7,154 bases of DNA, taken from positions 1 to 7,154 of the forward strand of contig JAFGOU010000080.1 in NCBI GenBank assembly GCA_016926315.1, in the 5' to 3' direction. Position numbers and translations under genes: made by a program. The notes below the pieces were generated by a model. That model searched no databases. It worked only from the letters and a program-made list of their open reading frames with translations, and was not told where the DNA came from. Source of the DNA: Chitinispirillaceae bacterium (GTDB lineage: Bacteria > Fibrobacterota > Chitinivibrionia > Chitinivibrionales > Chitinispirillaceae). Positions 1 to 6,109 of the stretch are shown here, one piece after another; positions within the stretch are counted from its first letter, which is position 1; each line of letters begins with the position of its first letter.

Positions 1-2183
1 GAAGCGGATGGTGCCGCGCTCCAGGTAATAGTTCCGGGTCCGGTGCTGTACAGATCGATATAGGCGCTGTCCCGGTTGTAGCCGCTCATTGACGGAAGCG
101 TTGTCGCCGATCCGCCTTCACCGTAGACGTTCAGGGTGGCGCCGCCGCTCCCCGTATAGGTGCTGACCGTGGGCGCGTTGAAAACCGCCTGCCCGCGCGG
201 GTTGTAACTCATCATCCTGTTCCATTTCCCGCCCGACATGGTCTGGTTGTAATACGACGTTTCGGTTTGAATGGACCGGTATGCCTGCGTGGCCAGACTC
301 CCGTACAAAGCAGCGCTTGCGCGCCTCTGCCCCTCGTAAAACGTGCTTTTCTGGGCGTAGATGAACTTCTGGTTCATGAGCATGGCGCCTCTCAGGGAAT
401 AGAGTACCATCTGGTAGAAAGCGGGTTTGAGCTCCGACGGAAGGGTGTTATACACCACGGTGGCCCGCTGTTCGAGCGCGGCATAGTCATCGAGACGCTT
501 CTGCGCCTCATCGCCGTAATTGGCGATGGAAAACAGTATCGCATTCATATGCTCCGGCTTGCGCGCATAGCCGAGACGGAAATATTTTTCCAAAATGTCG
601 GCGATTTCCGGGGCCGCTGAAGAGCCGAAATCCCGCTCCGCAATACGCCGCATCCGGCCTTTTACGTTACCGGCGCTGCACGCGGGCACGTCCCATGCCA
701 TGTTCAGGAACATCTCCGTGCCGATCTCGTGGGGTTTGATGTCGCCGACGTTGACAATCCATACTTTTCTCGCCTTGTACTCCCACGCCTTGTTCATTTC
801 CGCCCACGCCAGCGAAGGCGGGGTGGAACAGAGCCAGAGGTAGTCGGCCGGCGATCCCCAATAAGAGAGGTGATAATAGACGCCGCTCCCCCCGGAGCGC
901 GCCTGCTCGGCCGCATTCGAAAGGCTTCTGATGTATCCATGGTTGTCGTCGACCCACCCGATGGTGATATCATCCGGAACGACCAGGCCGGCGTAGTAGA
1001 GGCTGAGCACTTCCTTGTACGGGATGAATATCTGGGGCACCTTTGGCAGATCCGTGGAGACGTGGGTCTGGAGTATTTTCCGCTGATCGGCGAATATTTT
1101 TTGTAAAATGGCGACTTTTTCCGCGGTTGTCCCCCCTTCGGGCATTGCCTGGTCGTCGGAGCCCCGTTTTCCCATGGTATACACATTCTCGTATTTGCCG
1201 TTGGCAATGACGCGTTTTTCCCAGAACGAATAGACATTGGCTGCATTGGTCTGGTAATTGAATTCACCCACGCCATCGGTCGCCCATTCGGTCCCTGCCG
1301 TACAGTTGCGCAGCAACGGCTCGATGTGCGACGACCCCATGACAATGCCGAACGTATCGGCCACCAGCTTGTTCGCAGGATAATAATTAAACGGCGTGGC
1401 TTGTTGATGCATGGCGGGCCAGATATGGTTCGCCTTGAGCCGCAGAAGCAGCTCGAATACACGCCGGTAGGTGGTGGGTCCGAGTCCGGTGCCGCCGTCA
1501 GCCGACGCAAAGGTGTTCACCGACCAGGGCCGTATGCCCCAGTCTTCGTCGTTGATGAAAATGGCACGAGACTTGACTGATGGTGGCCCCTTGCGATACG
1601 TTCCCGCGGATACGACCAGAGCGGACTGCACCATGGGCGCCACGTCCGCAAACCAGTACCAGGGCGATACGCCGCTGTTTTCAGATAGGTCGTACATGCC
1701 GTACACCGCGCCACGGGGATCGCTTCCGGCAATCACGAGCGCCATGTCCACGCCGGCCACGGGATTCGCGACGGTCTGGATCTGAAAGGTTTCCCACTGT
1801 TTTTGCACCTGCGTAACATTTATCTTTCCCTCGCTTACCAGGCTCCTGAGGAGCGCGCTGTTGTCGAGCGTGCCGACGATTATGGCATGTGAAGTCAATC
1901 CGGAGGTCGCATTTTTTATGGCCGGCAGCTTCCCGGTAACACGCTGGATGTCGGCGGCAAGGTCCTTTACGCAACGTAAAACCGGCAAGGGCTCGTTTGC
2001 GGCGACATAGATATCAGACGCTGCGTTATCGTACACCAGTTTGACGTCGCCCGCCGCATAAGATGTTTTGACGTATTCGGAAACGCCCCGCGCCGGGACT
2101 GAGGAGACGGAGAGACCTGCAACGACCAAAACCGTTACCAAGTACCTTGTAGCGCCTGTCAAAGCCACGATTAACCGTCTCAT
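1..2183 (-). CDS. GH115 xylan alpha-glucuronidase, secreted, 3' end cut by window edge
   Basis: Minus-strand frame open from ATG at 2183 to the left edge: 727 complete codons, no stop, so the C terminus is missing. GH115 enzymes release glucuronic or 4-O-methylglucuronic acid from xylan-type chains, including internal residues. Residues 1 to about 33 form a basic start plus hydrophobic signal peptide, so the product is exported. Family segments appear in the expected order: GVSPWYWFADV (171-181), SRAIFINDED (205-214), HIWPAMH (253-259), GIVMGSSHIEP (279-289), MGKRGSDDQ (about 338-346), PYKEV (388-392), WVDDNHGYIR (410-419), YYHLSYWG (436-443) and a helical stretch to about 640. Acidic residues D212, D214, E288, D343, D344, E391, D412 and D413 sit in segments that line the family's active-site pocket; I cannot assign the catalytic pair. 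The terminal beta-rich region is partly visible. AAGGGG at 2189-2194, five bases upstream, supports the start. It lies 36 bases after the GH16 gene and is probably the fourth operon gene. Family call firm; substrate inferred. Confidence 0.92.
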   Translation of the reverse strand, partial: MRRLIVALTGATRYLVTVLVVAGLSVSSVPARGVSEYVKTSYAAGDVKLVYDNAASDIYVAANEPLPVLRCVKDLAADIQRVTGKLPAIKNATSGLTSHAIIVGTLDNSALLRSLVSEGKINVTQVQKQWETFQIQTVANPVAGVDMALVIAGSDPRGAVYGMYDLSENSGVSPWYWFADVAPMVQSALVVSAGTYRKGPPSVKSRAIFINDEDWGIRPWSVNTFASADGGTGLGPTTYRRVFELLLRLKANHIWPAMHQQATPFNYYPANKLVADTFGIVMGSSHIEPLLRNCTAGTEWATDGVGEFNYQTNAANVYSFWEKRVIANGKYENVYTMGKRGSDDQAMPEGGTTAEKVAILQKIFADQRKILQTHVSTDLPKVPQIFIPYKEVLSLYYAGLVVPDDITIGWVDDNHGYIRSLSNAAEQARSGGSGVYYHLSYWGSPADYLWLCSTPPSLAWAEMNKAWEYKARKVWIVNVGDIKPHEIGTEMFLNMAWDVPACSAGNVKGRMRRIAERDFGSSAAPEIADILEKYFRLGYARKPEHMNAILFSIANYGDEAQKRLDDYAALEQRATVVYNTLPSELKPAFYQMVLYSLRGAMLMNQKFIYAQKSTFYEGQRRASAALYGSLATQAYRSIQTETSYYNQTMSGGKWNRMMSYNPRGQAVFNAPTVSTYTGSGGATLNVYGEGGSATTLPSMSGYNRDSAYIDLYSTGPGTITWSAAPSA

Positions 2184-2188
2184 ACGAT

Positions 2189-2194
2189 CCCCTT
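2189..2194 (-). promoter_or_regulatory. Ribosome binding site of the GH115 gene
   Basis: On the minus strand an A-rich run ends in AAGGGG, five bases before the ATG at 2183. It fixes the GH115 start and matches in core and spacing the site before the GH16 gene. Confidence 0.7.
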
Positions 2195-2219
2195 TTTTGT
2201 TGGTGCGCGTAAACGCATC

Positions 2220-3242
2220 TTACTGGAGCGCTATTCTTGTGCTTTTATTCTCACCCATTCTGATAAAATACATTCCATTCGGCAGTTTCTTGGCCGATAA
2301 GCATTTCCTCAGGTCGATAGTTTTATCGCTTTGGCTTACAAGGAGTTTGCGACCTTTAACATCGTATATTTCTATGTTCCCCGAATAAGCGGGGAATGAT
2401 GCGGTATACCGTGTTTTGGGGGGCGCCATGGTGCCGACACCCTTGCTGTATGCGCGGAAGTAGTCGATATAAAACTCCCTGGGATACTTGGATTGCGTTC
2501 TATCCGCGGTTCCATTCCAACCTGAATTTTCATAGATGCCCAGGAAAAATACAGCTGGATACGAAGGAGATTGATTGGTGGTCTTCTTTAAAGAACCATC
2601 CACATAATACTTTATACTTTTTGAATCCCATTCAAGTCCATACGTATGAAACCCCGTAGAAGGATCAAATGGAAGTCTATAACCACTATTGTTAGCGGAA
2701 ATGGTATTGTCACTCCAAGCAATTAAATTAAAATTTGTCGTGCTATTATAATACTGCTCCATAATGTCGATTTCAGCTTCCTGCCAGGACTGATCTCTTC
2801 TGCCTACAGTCCAGAATGCAACGTGGTATCCTGTTTGGTTAACGTTCTTGGAGCGTATTTCGAAATAACCATACTTCGGAGTGTAATGCATAATTGTAGG
2901 CGTACTATGGTTTAAACCATCTTTATGGAGGTAATCTCTTTGACCGGTTTGAACACTGGATACCTTCATGGCGTCACCGGAGTAATACGTTGGCTGGTCG
3001 TAATCAATCCTCAATACCAGGCAACCATCCTTGAAAGAGTATCTAGCGGCCGCCCTCTCTTTTGTCGTCCTGCATTCCAGATAATAGGGAATCCATAAGC
3101 TGGTGTCAAGTGACGCGCCGTTAAATTCATCCGCTTTTACCAGCGTATATCCTGGAGGCACCGCGGTCACCATCACCGGCATTGCCATTACTACAACTAT
3201 TGATATACCGGTTAGCGTTAAAACCAACGTGCCGATTCTCAT
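2220..3242 (-). CDS. Secreted GH16 beta-glycanase with T9SS type A-like sorting tail
   Basis: 340-residue protein. Residues 1 to about 27 are a signal peptide with a long hydrophobic core. The GH16 jelly-roll domain spans about 30-266: it opens with GYTLVKADEFNG (31-42), then YGYFEIRSK (124-132), VAFWTVG (141-147) and the catalytic beta-bulge motif EIDIME (157-162), where E157 is the expected nucleophile, D159 the assisting acid and E162 the acid/base. YGLEWD (201-206) and YYVDG (212-216) are further family landmarks. GH16 enzymes hydrolyse beta-1,3/1,4-glucans or marine galactans by a retaining mechanism; I cannot place the subfamily. After a short linker, residues about 285-340 (IEIYDVKGRKLL, then LPNGMYFIRM) match a T9SS type A-like sorting domain, implying outer-membrane export and surface attachment or release. 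Start supported by AAGGGG five bases upstream. Gene body is AT-rich against neighbours (19/60 GC at 2701-2760 versus 42/60 at 3901-3960). Third gene of the operon. Confidence 0.93.
   Translation of the reverse strand: MRIGTLVLTLTGISIVVVMAMPVMVTAVPPGYTLVKADEFNGASLDTSLWIPYYLECRTTKERAAARYSFKDGCLVLRIDYDQPTYYSGDAMKVSSVQTGQRDYLHKDGLNHSTPTIMHYTPKYGYFEIRSKNVNQTGYHVAFWTVGRRDQSWQEAEIDIMEQYYNSTTNFNLIAWSDNTISANNSGYRLPFDPSTGFHTYGLEWDSKSIKYYVDGSLKKTTNQSPSYPAVFFLGIYENSGWNGTADRTQSKYPREFYIDYFRAYSKGVGTMAPPKTRYTASFPAYSGNIEIYDVKGRKLLVSQSDKTIDLRKCLSAKKLPNGMYFIRMGENKSTRIALQ
2222..2388 (-). other. T9SS type A-like C-terminal sorting domain coding segment (within GH16)
   Basis: Residues about 285-340 of the GH16 protein encode a short beta-rich module with the pattern IxIYDVKGRKLL, a spacer, then LPNGMYFIRM and a basic, polar end. 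This resembles the secretion-signal tail found in Bacteroidota and Fibrobacterota proteins exported by the type IX system. Boundaries are approximate. Confidence 0.75.
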
Positions 3243-3247
3243 GATTA

Positions 3248-3253
3248 CCCCTT
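3248..3253 (-). promoter_or_regulatory. Ribosome binding site of the GH16 gene
   Basis: Minus strand reads AAAGGGG with its AAGGGG core five bases before the ATG at 3242, inside the 38-base gap after the lipoprotein gene. It supports the chosen GH16 start. Confidence 0.7.
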
Positions 3254-3280
3254 TCTAAGGTTTTTACCAGCGCCAGGACC

Positions 3281-4912
3281 TCATTCTGAATGGCGTTCAT
3301 CAAAACGGACCAGACGATCGTCCTCCCTTTGATTCATATAGCACAGCTTTATCCAATCAGCGCTGCGCGAACTATTGGCTATTGTTACTTCGTCGATCAT
3401 GCCGTTCCAATAACCATAGAGGCTGTCGGCGCGCCTGCCTATCTGCACATCGAGATCCGGAGTACGGACGAGCGGGGACCCATAGATGTCTGCTGTGCTG
3501 TCCGCGCACTGGCCATCGACATACAGACGCACATCGCTCCCGTTGCGAACGCCGGTCAAAAATTTCCACTCACCTGCGGTCGGCGCGGCGAAATTCCTTT
3601 CCCACCCTGCTCCGCTCCTGAAATCATACACCTCCCACAAGTCGTATCCGCTGAGATCGAGGTTGTAGTTCCTGTTGCCTTTTGAGATAACGTAATGCGC
3701 CGCGCTGTCGATCGCTGTTGCATACACCCATGCCGAAAGGGTGTACGTACCGTTTTCCGGAAAGCTCAGTCTGCTCTGCGCGGTTCCGGTCAACGCGATA
3801 TAACTTGAAGTTCCGTCAAAGCGCCGGGCAGTGCCGATCATGCCGTCAACGGCCGCAGCGGCGCCCATGCCATAGGGGGTGCCATCGTAATGGTTACCCG
3901 TCGCATCCGGGGCCGTGGCGTCGCCCGGTCCTGCCAAATGCCAGGCGCCCATGAATCCGTCCGCCGTGTCGAATACCGCCGCACCGTTTGAAGCCTCTTG
4001 TGCCGCCGCGTTCCCCCAGTACATCAAAAAGAACTGGGTGCTGTCATTGCCGCGGACGGTATCGACCTTCACCCAGATTTCCGCCCGCTGATTCGTCGCG
4101 TCCCACCGTTCGGTTTCGTGGGGGAAGAAGGCGCCGTCCGCCTTGGCAAAGCGGACATCCGCGCCGCTCTGGTGCGCCTGCGCAAAGTTAAAATTGCCGG
4201 CACTTAACCTGATGAGTACCGGAAATCCCGTCACGTTCCCTGCCACGTTTGCCCCGGTCGCGGAGGTGTTCAACGTGAGGGCATGTGCGTATTTCCACGA
4301 CGGGTTCCTGACTTCGGTCGTATCGCCGGCCTGCACCTGCACGTCATATCTAATCGTGGTCCGGGCCGTATCGTTTGTCGAGAAATAAATAATTTCCGGG
4401 ACACGCCCGGCCGGTGCCGAATCCAGCGTCACAAAGTCCGTACGGTTGTTCAGAAAAGTAAAAACCGTTGTTCCGGGAATATAAACGTACCCCGTAGCGT
4501 TGTTTATTCCTGAAGGAAGGAAAACGGTTATTGATCCCGGCACCCGTAGCGTTCCGATCGCCGCGACCACGCTGTCGGGCACAACATGGATTCCGCTTAA
4601 AAGCGCCCGGTTTCCGCTCTTGGGATGCACCGCCTGGAGGGAGTAATCGCCGGAACGGATGTGCAGAAAAGAAAATCCGCCCAGGGAATCGGTCGTATCA
4701 ACGGGAATCGTGGTAGTGTCTACCACGGGATCGTACGTGCCGGGATAAAGCCGCACGTAGGCATTCGCTTCGGGAAAGCCTTGATCATTTATAACCGTTC
4801 CGACGATGCCCGTGGTCGTTTCGGTGCCCGAACCTCCGGGATCGAGGGTCGCGCATGCTGCGGCAAGCAGGAGCGGCAGGATAAAGAGGATGTTGCCGTT
4901 CCTATTCTTCAT
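3281..4912 (-). CDS. Envelope lipoprotein with carboxypeptidase-regulatory-like, DUF2341 and LamG domains
   Basis: 543 residues. The N terminus is a lipoprotein signal: polar start, hydrophobic run and LAAAC ending at C20 (A at -3 is less usual than L but acceptable), then a small polar linker rich in G, S and T. About 35-118 resembles a carboxypeptidase regulatory-like beta-sandwich (IVGTVINDQGFPEANAYVRL, then GGFSF, SGDYSLQAVHP). About 120-205 is an unrecognised beta-rich stretch. About 208-310 matches DUF2341 (FPVLIRLS, ADVRFAKADG, EIWVKVDTV, FFLMYWGNA). About 318-527 is a concanavalin A-like LamG domain (GAWHL, ARRFDGTSSYI, YTLSAWVYA, WKFLTGVRNG, VRLYVDGQ, IGRRAD, YWNGMIDEVTI). No catalytic motif is seen, so binding, adhesion or glycan sensing at the envelope is inferred. 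The start overlaps the end of the upstream regulator gene by 11 bases and has an AGAGG site within that gene, implying translational coupling. The order of domains is clear; the biological role is not. Confidence 0.9.
   Translation of the reverse strand: MKNRNGNILFILPLLLAAACATLDPGGSGTETTTGIVGTVINDQGFPEANAYVRLYPGTYDPVVDTTTIPVDTTDSLGGFSFLHIRSGDYSLQAVHPKSGNRALLSGIHVVPDSVVAAIGTLRVPGSITVFLPSGINNATGYVYIPGTTVFTFLNNRTDFVTLDSAPAGRVPEIIYFSTNDTARTTIRYDVQVQAGDTTEVRNPSWKYAHALTLNTSATGANVAGNVTGFPVLIRLSAGNFNFAQAHQSGADVRFAKADGAFFPHETERWDATNQRAEIWVKVDTVRGNDSTQFFLMYWGNAAAQEASNGAAVFDTADGFMGAWHLAGPGDATAPDATGNHYDGTPYGMGAAAAVDGMIGTARRFDGTSSYIALTGTAQSRLSFPENGTYTLSAWVYATAIDSAAHYVISKGNRNYNLDLSGYDLWEVYDFRSGAGWERNFAAPTAGEWKFLTGVRNGSDVRLYVDGQCADSTADIYGSPLVRTPDLDVQIGRRADSLYGYWNGMIDEVTIANSSRSADWIKLCYMNQREDDRLVRFDERHSE
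4902..4912 (-). other. 11-base gene overlap, likely translational coupling
   Basis: The regulator gene ends with codons for NEE and a TAG at 4902-4904, while the lipoprotein ATG lies at 4910-4912 in another frame. Ribosomes finishing the first gene are placed at the start of the second, suggesting a fixed ratio between the two products. Confidence 0.8.
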
Positions 4913-5747
4913 TGAGTTTCCTCTGGGTATCGATACCGGTCAGGGGAAAAATCTGGAAATTGACCTGAAACACCCCGTCGGGGTCGCGGTCCATCCTTGC
5001 CATTTCCATGAGCTCTTTGCGAATCTCACGCAGGCGTTCCTTCATGGCCATGAAGCATTTCCACGATACGCTGATCGTTACCGTGGATGTTTCGCGGTTC
5101 TTCTTCGGTACATTTTTAATGGATTCTTCGGCTAGATGGAGCATTTCTCTCTGGAAATTCTCAATCGCGATGGAATGCCACGACTCCCCGGTGGTTACGA
5201 ATTGGTCCGTCAACGCATAGCTGCCGTCGCCGTTCCTGGTGACAAGACCGAGCTTGAGAAGCAGTTCGATCGCCTTTCTCGCTTTCGCCTCGCTGATCCG
5301 GGGATTGAGTTTGGCGGCAAGGGCTTTATAATCTCCGTCGAAACGGTAATAGTTCAGCAGCTCCCGTATCGCGACATAGTACCACTTGCTGAAATATTCA
5401 TAGTTGTCCGCGTCCATAGTATTCGCGCGAAGTTCGCGGACTTCGATAATTTTTTCGAAGTAAAGCTTCATTTCATCCTTATGTCGGGCTCTGTTGAACC
5501 GCACCAGCAGCGTGAAATAGTCGCTCTCTTTCTTGTTCAGGTTTAAAAAACCGATCAGCCGGGGCAACGATTTGAGGGAGAGATGAATCTGTTTTTGAAT
5601 GACTTTCAGGTAAAAACTCGGATCCAACCCGGCTTTTGAGGAAATATAGCGGAATGAAAAAAAAGAGTTGCGAGCCTTGTTGGTTTCGTAATGGTCTTTG
5701 AGATATTCCCGGTAATCAAGGTATTCGAAAATAGGTTTCACGCTCAT
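4902..5747 (-). CDS. TIGR02147 / DUF4423-family putative transcriptional regulator
   Basis: 281 residues, a normal length for this family, which was defined from a large paralogous set in Fibrobacter succinogenes. The characteristic opening PIFEYLDYREYLKDHYE is at residues 5-21. Residues about 30-85 (FSFRYISSKAGLDPSFYLKVI onward, then LNLNKKESDYFTLL) read like an XRE-type helix-turn-helix: helix, KAGL turn, recognition helix. About 138-186 (DYKALAAKLN, ISEAKARKAIELLLKLGLVT, GSYALTD) reads like a winged helix. The C-terminal part holds the family pattern around VPKKNRETSTVTISVS (214-229), a long helix (about 232-251) and VNFQIFPLT (262-270). No signal peptide or membrane segment, so it is cytoplasmic. 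It heads the glycanase operon and overlaps the lipoprotein gene, which suits local control, but the function of the family is not proven. No good Shine-Dalgarno precedes the ATG: the leader next to it is a run of A, perhaps limiting expression. Start chosen by fit to the family N terminus. Confidence 0.9.
   Translation of the reverse strand: MSVKPIFEYLDYREYLKDHYETNKARNSFFSFRYISSKAGLDPSFYLKVIQKQIHLSLKSLPRLIGFLNLNKKESDYFTLLVRFNRARHKDEMKLYFEKIIEVRELRANTMDADNYEYFSKWYYVAIRELLNYYRFDGDYKALAAKLNPRISEAKARKAIELLLKLGLVTRNGDGSYALTDQFVTTGESWHSIAIENFQREMLHLAEESIKNVPKKNRETSTVTISVSWKCFMAMKERLREIRKELMEMARMDRDPDGVFQVNFQIFPLTGIDTQRKLNEE
4920..4924 (-). promoter_or_regulatory. Ribosome binding site of the lipoprotein gene, inside the regulator gene
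   Basis: Minus strand AGAGG followed by seven bases and the ATG at 4912. It lies within the last codons of the upstream gene, which supports both the lipoprotein start and coupled translation. Confidence 0.65.
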
Positions 5748-5783
5748 GGTTTTTTTTGCCCGTGAGTCCTCTAAGTATCCCGT

Positions 5784-5814
5784 GGAGCCGGAAACATTGT
5801 CGTAGGATGGCTCC
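5784..5814 (-). repeat. Weak inverted repeat in the presumed operon leader
   Basis: GGAGCC at 5784-5789 pairs with GGCTCC at 5809-5814 across a 19-base loop, 37 bases or more upstream of the regulator ATG. It could form a hairpin in the leader RNA. The stem is only six pairs and there is no U-tract, so it is not called a terminator. Confidence 0.3.
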
Positions 5815-5894
5815 TCAACATAAGGCTCTACGCTTCCACCCCTTGTTCAATATAAGCAACTTATGCCTGAAAATTTACCTTTTTAAATAAAATT

Positions 5895-5912
5895 GTGGAA
5901 AAATATTTCCAC
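5895..5912. promoter_or_regulatory. Perfect 7-4-7 inverted repeat, candidate operator
   Basis: GTGGAAA (5895-5901) and TTTCCAC (5906-5912) flank AATA. It lies about midway between the divergent genes in an AT-rich stretch, where a dimeric regulator could control both directions. The hexamer TTCCAC also occurs singly at 5834-5839 and 6027-6032. Binding by the TIGR02147 protein is inference only. Confidence 0.5.
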
Positions 5913-6017
5913 GGCAAGGCTAAAGATGCCAGATGGTTGATCTCTGTAACGCATTGATAATACAAGTGATTTAGATTGCAGCCCACCTAACGACCAGGTC
6001 TATGCCAAATAATTACC

Positions 6018-6048
6018 TTGATATTATTCCACAGCAGGCAGGTATATT
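6018..6048 (+). promoter_or_regulatory. Candidate promoter of the divergent gene
   Basis: TTGATA (6018-6023) and TATATT (6043-6048) each match the sigma-70 consensus at five of six positions, but the 19-base spacer is longer than optimal. A TTCCAC copy sits in the spacer at 6027-6032, where a bound protein could block polymerase. The ATG follows at 6110. Confidence 0.3.
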
Positions 6049-6093
6049 TATTATTATCTTAGCCATAGTCGACGATCAATTTCTGGCTGAAAA

Positions 6094-6099
6094 AAGGAG
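6094..6099 (+). promoter_or_regulatory. Ribosome binding site of the divergent gene
   Basis: AAGGAG with ten bases to the ATG at 6110. It is the strongest Shine-Dalgarno in the window and decides the start, which also gives a proper signal peptide. Confidence 0.7.
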
Positions 6100-6109
6100 T
6101 CGCCTCGTT

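Larger units (their letters stand above)
5748..6109. promoter_or_regulatory. Divergent intergenic control region
   Basis: 362 bases between the minus-strand operon and the plus-strand gene; no plausible gene inside. It is AT-rich, especially 5870-5910 and 6000-6060, and should hold both promoters. It contains one perfect 7-4-7 inverted repeat, two more TTCCAC hexamers (5834-5839 and 6027-6032), a candidate plus-strand promoter, and a weak stem-loop (5784-5814) that would fall in the operon's leader if transcription starts upstream of it. I found no convincing -35/-10 pair for the operon itself, though a TATATT-like stretch on the minus strand lies around 5849-5854. Confidence 0.7.

Noticed and set aside
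794..1510. 238-codon minus-strand open frame overlapping the GH115 region
   Set aside because: It lies in a different frame from the GH115 coding frame, has a low-complexity R/P/S-rich translation and no family pattern; it is a shadow of the real gene.
2184..2219. Possible terminator between GH16 and GH115 because of a homopolymer run at 2193-2198
   Set aside because: The run reads as A on the transcribed minus strand, has no hairpin before it, and is part of the GH115 ribosome binding site.
2068..2388. 106-codon plus-strand open frame spanning the GH115/GH16 junction
   Set aside because: It crosses the start of GH115 and the end of GH16 in antisense and has no ribosome binding site or family resemblance.
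5750..5757. Eight-base homopolymer next to the regulator start, considered as a phase-variation tract
   Set aside because: It is outside the coding frame and short; without variation data slippage control is not supported.
5852..5864. ATAAG-CAA-CTTAT inverted repeat
   Set aside because: Only five-base arms in an AT-rich stretch and no second copy; probably chance.
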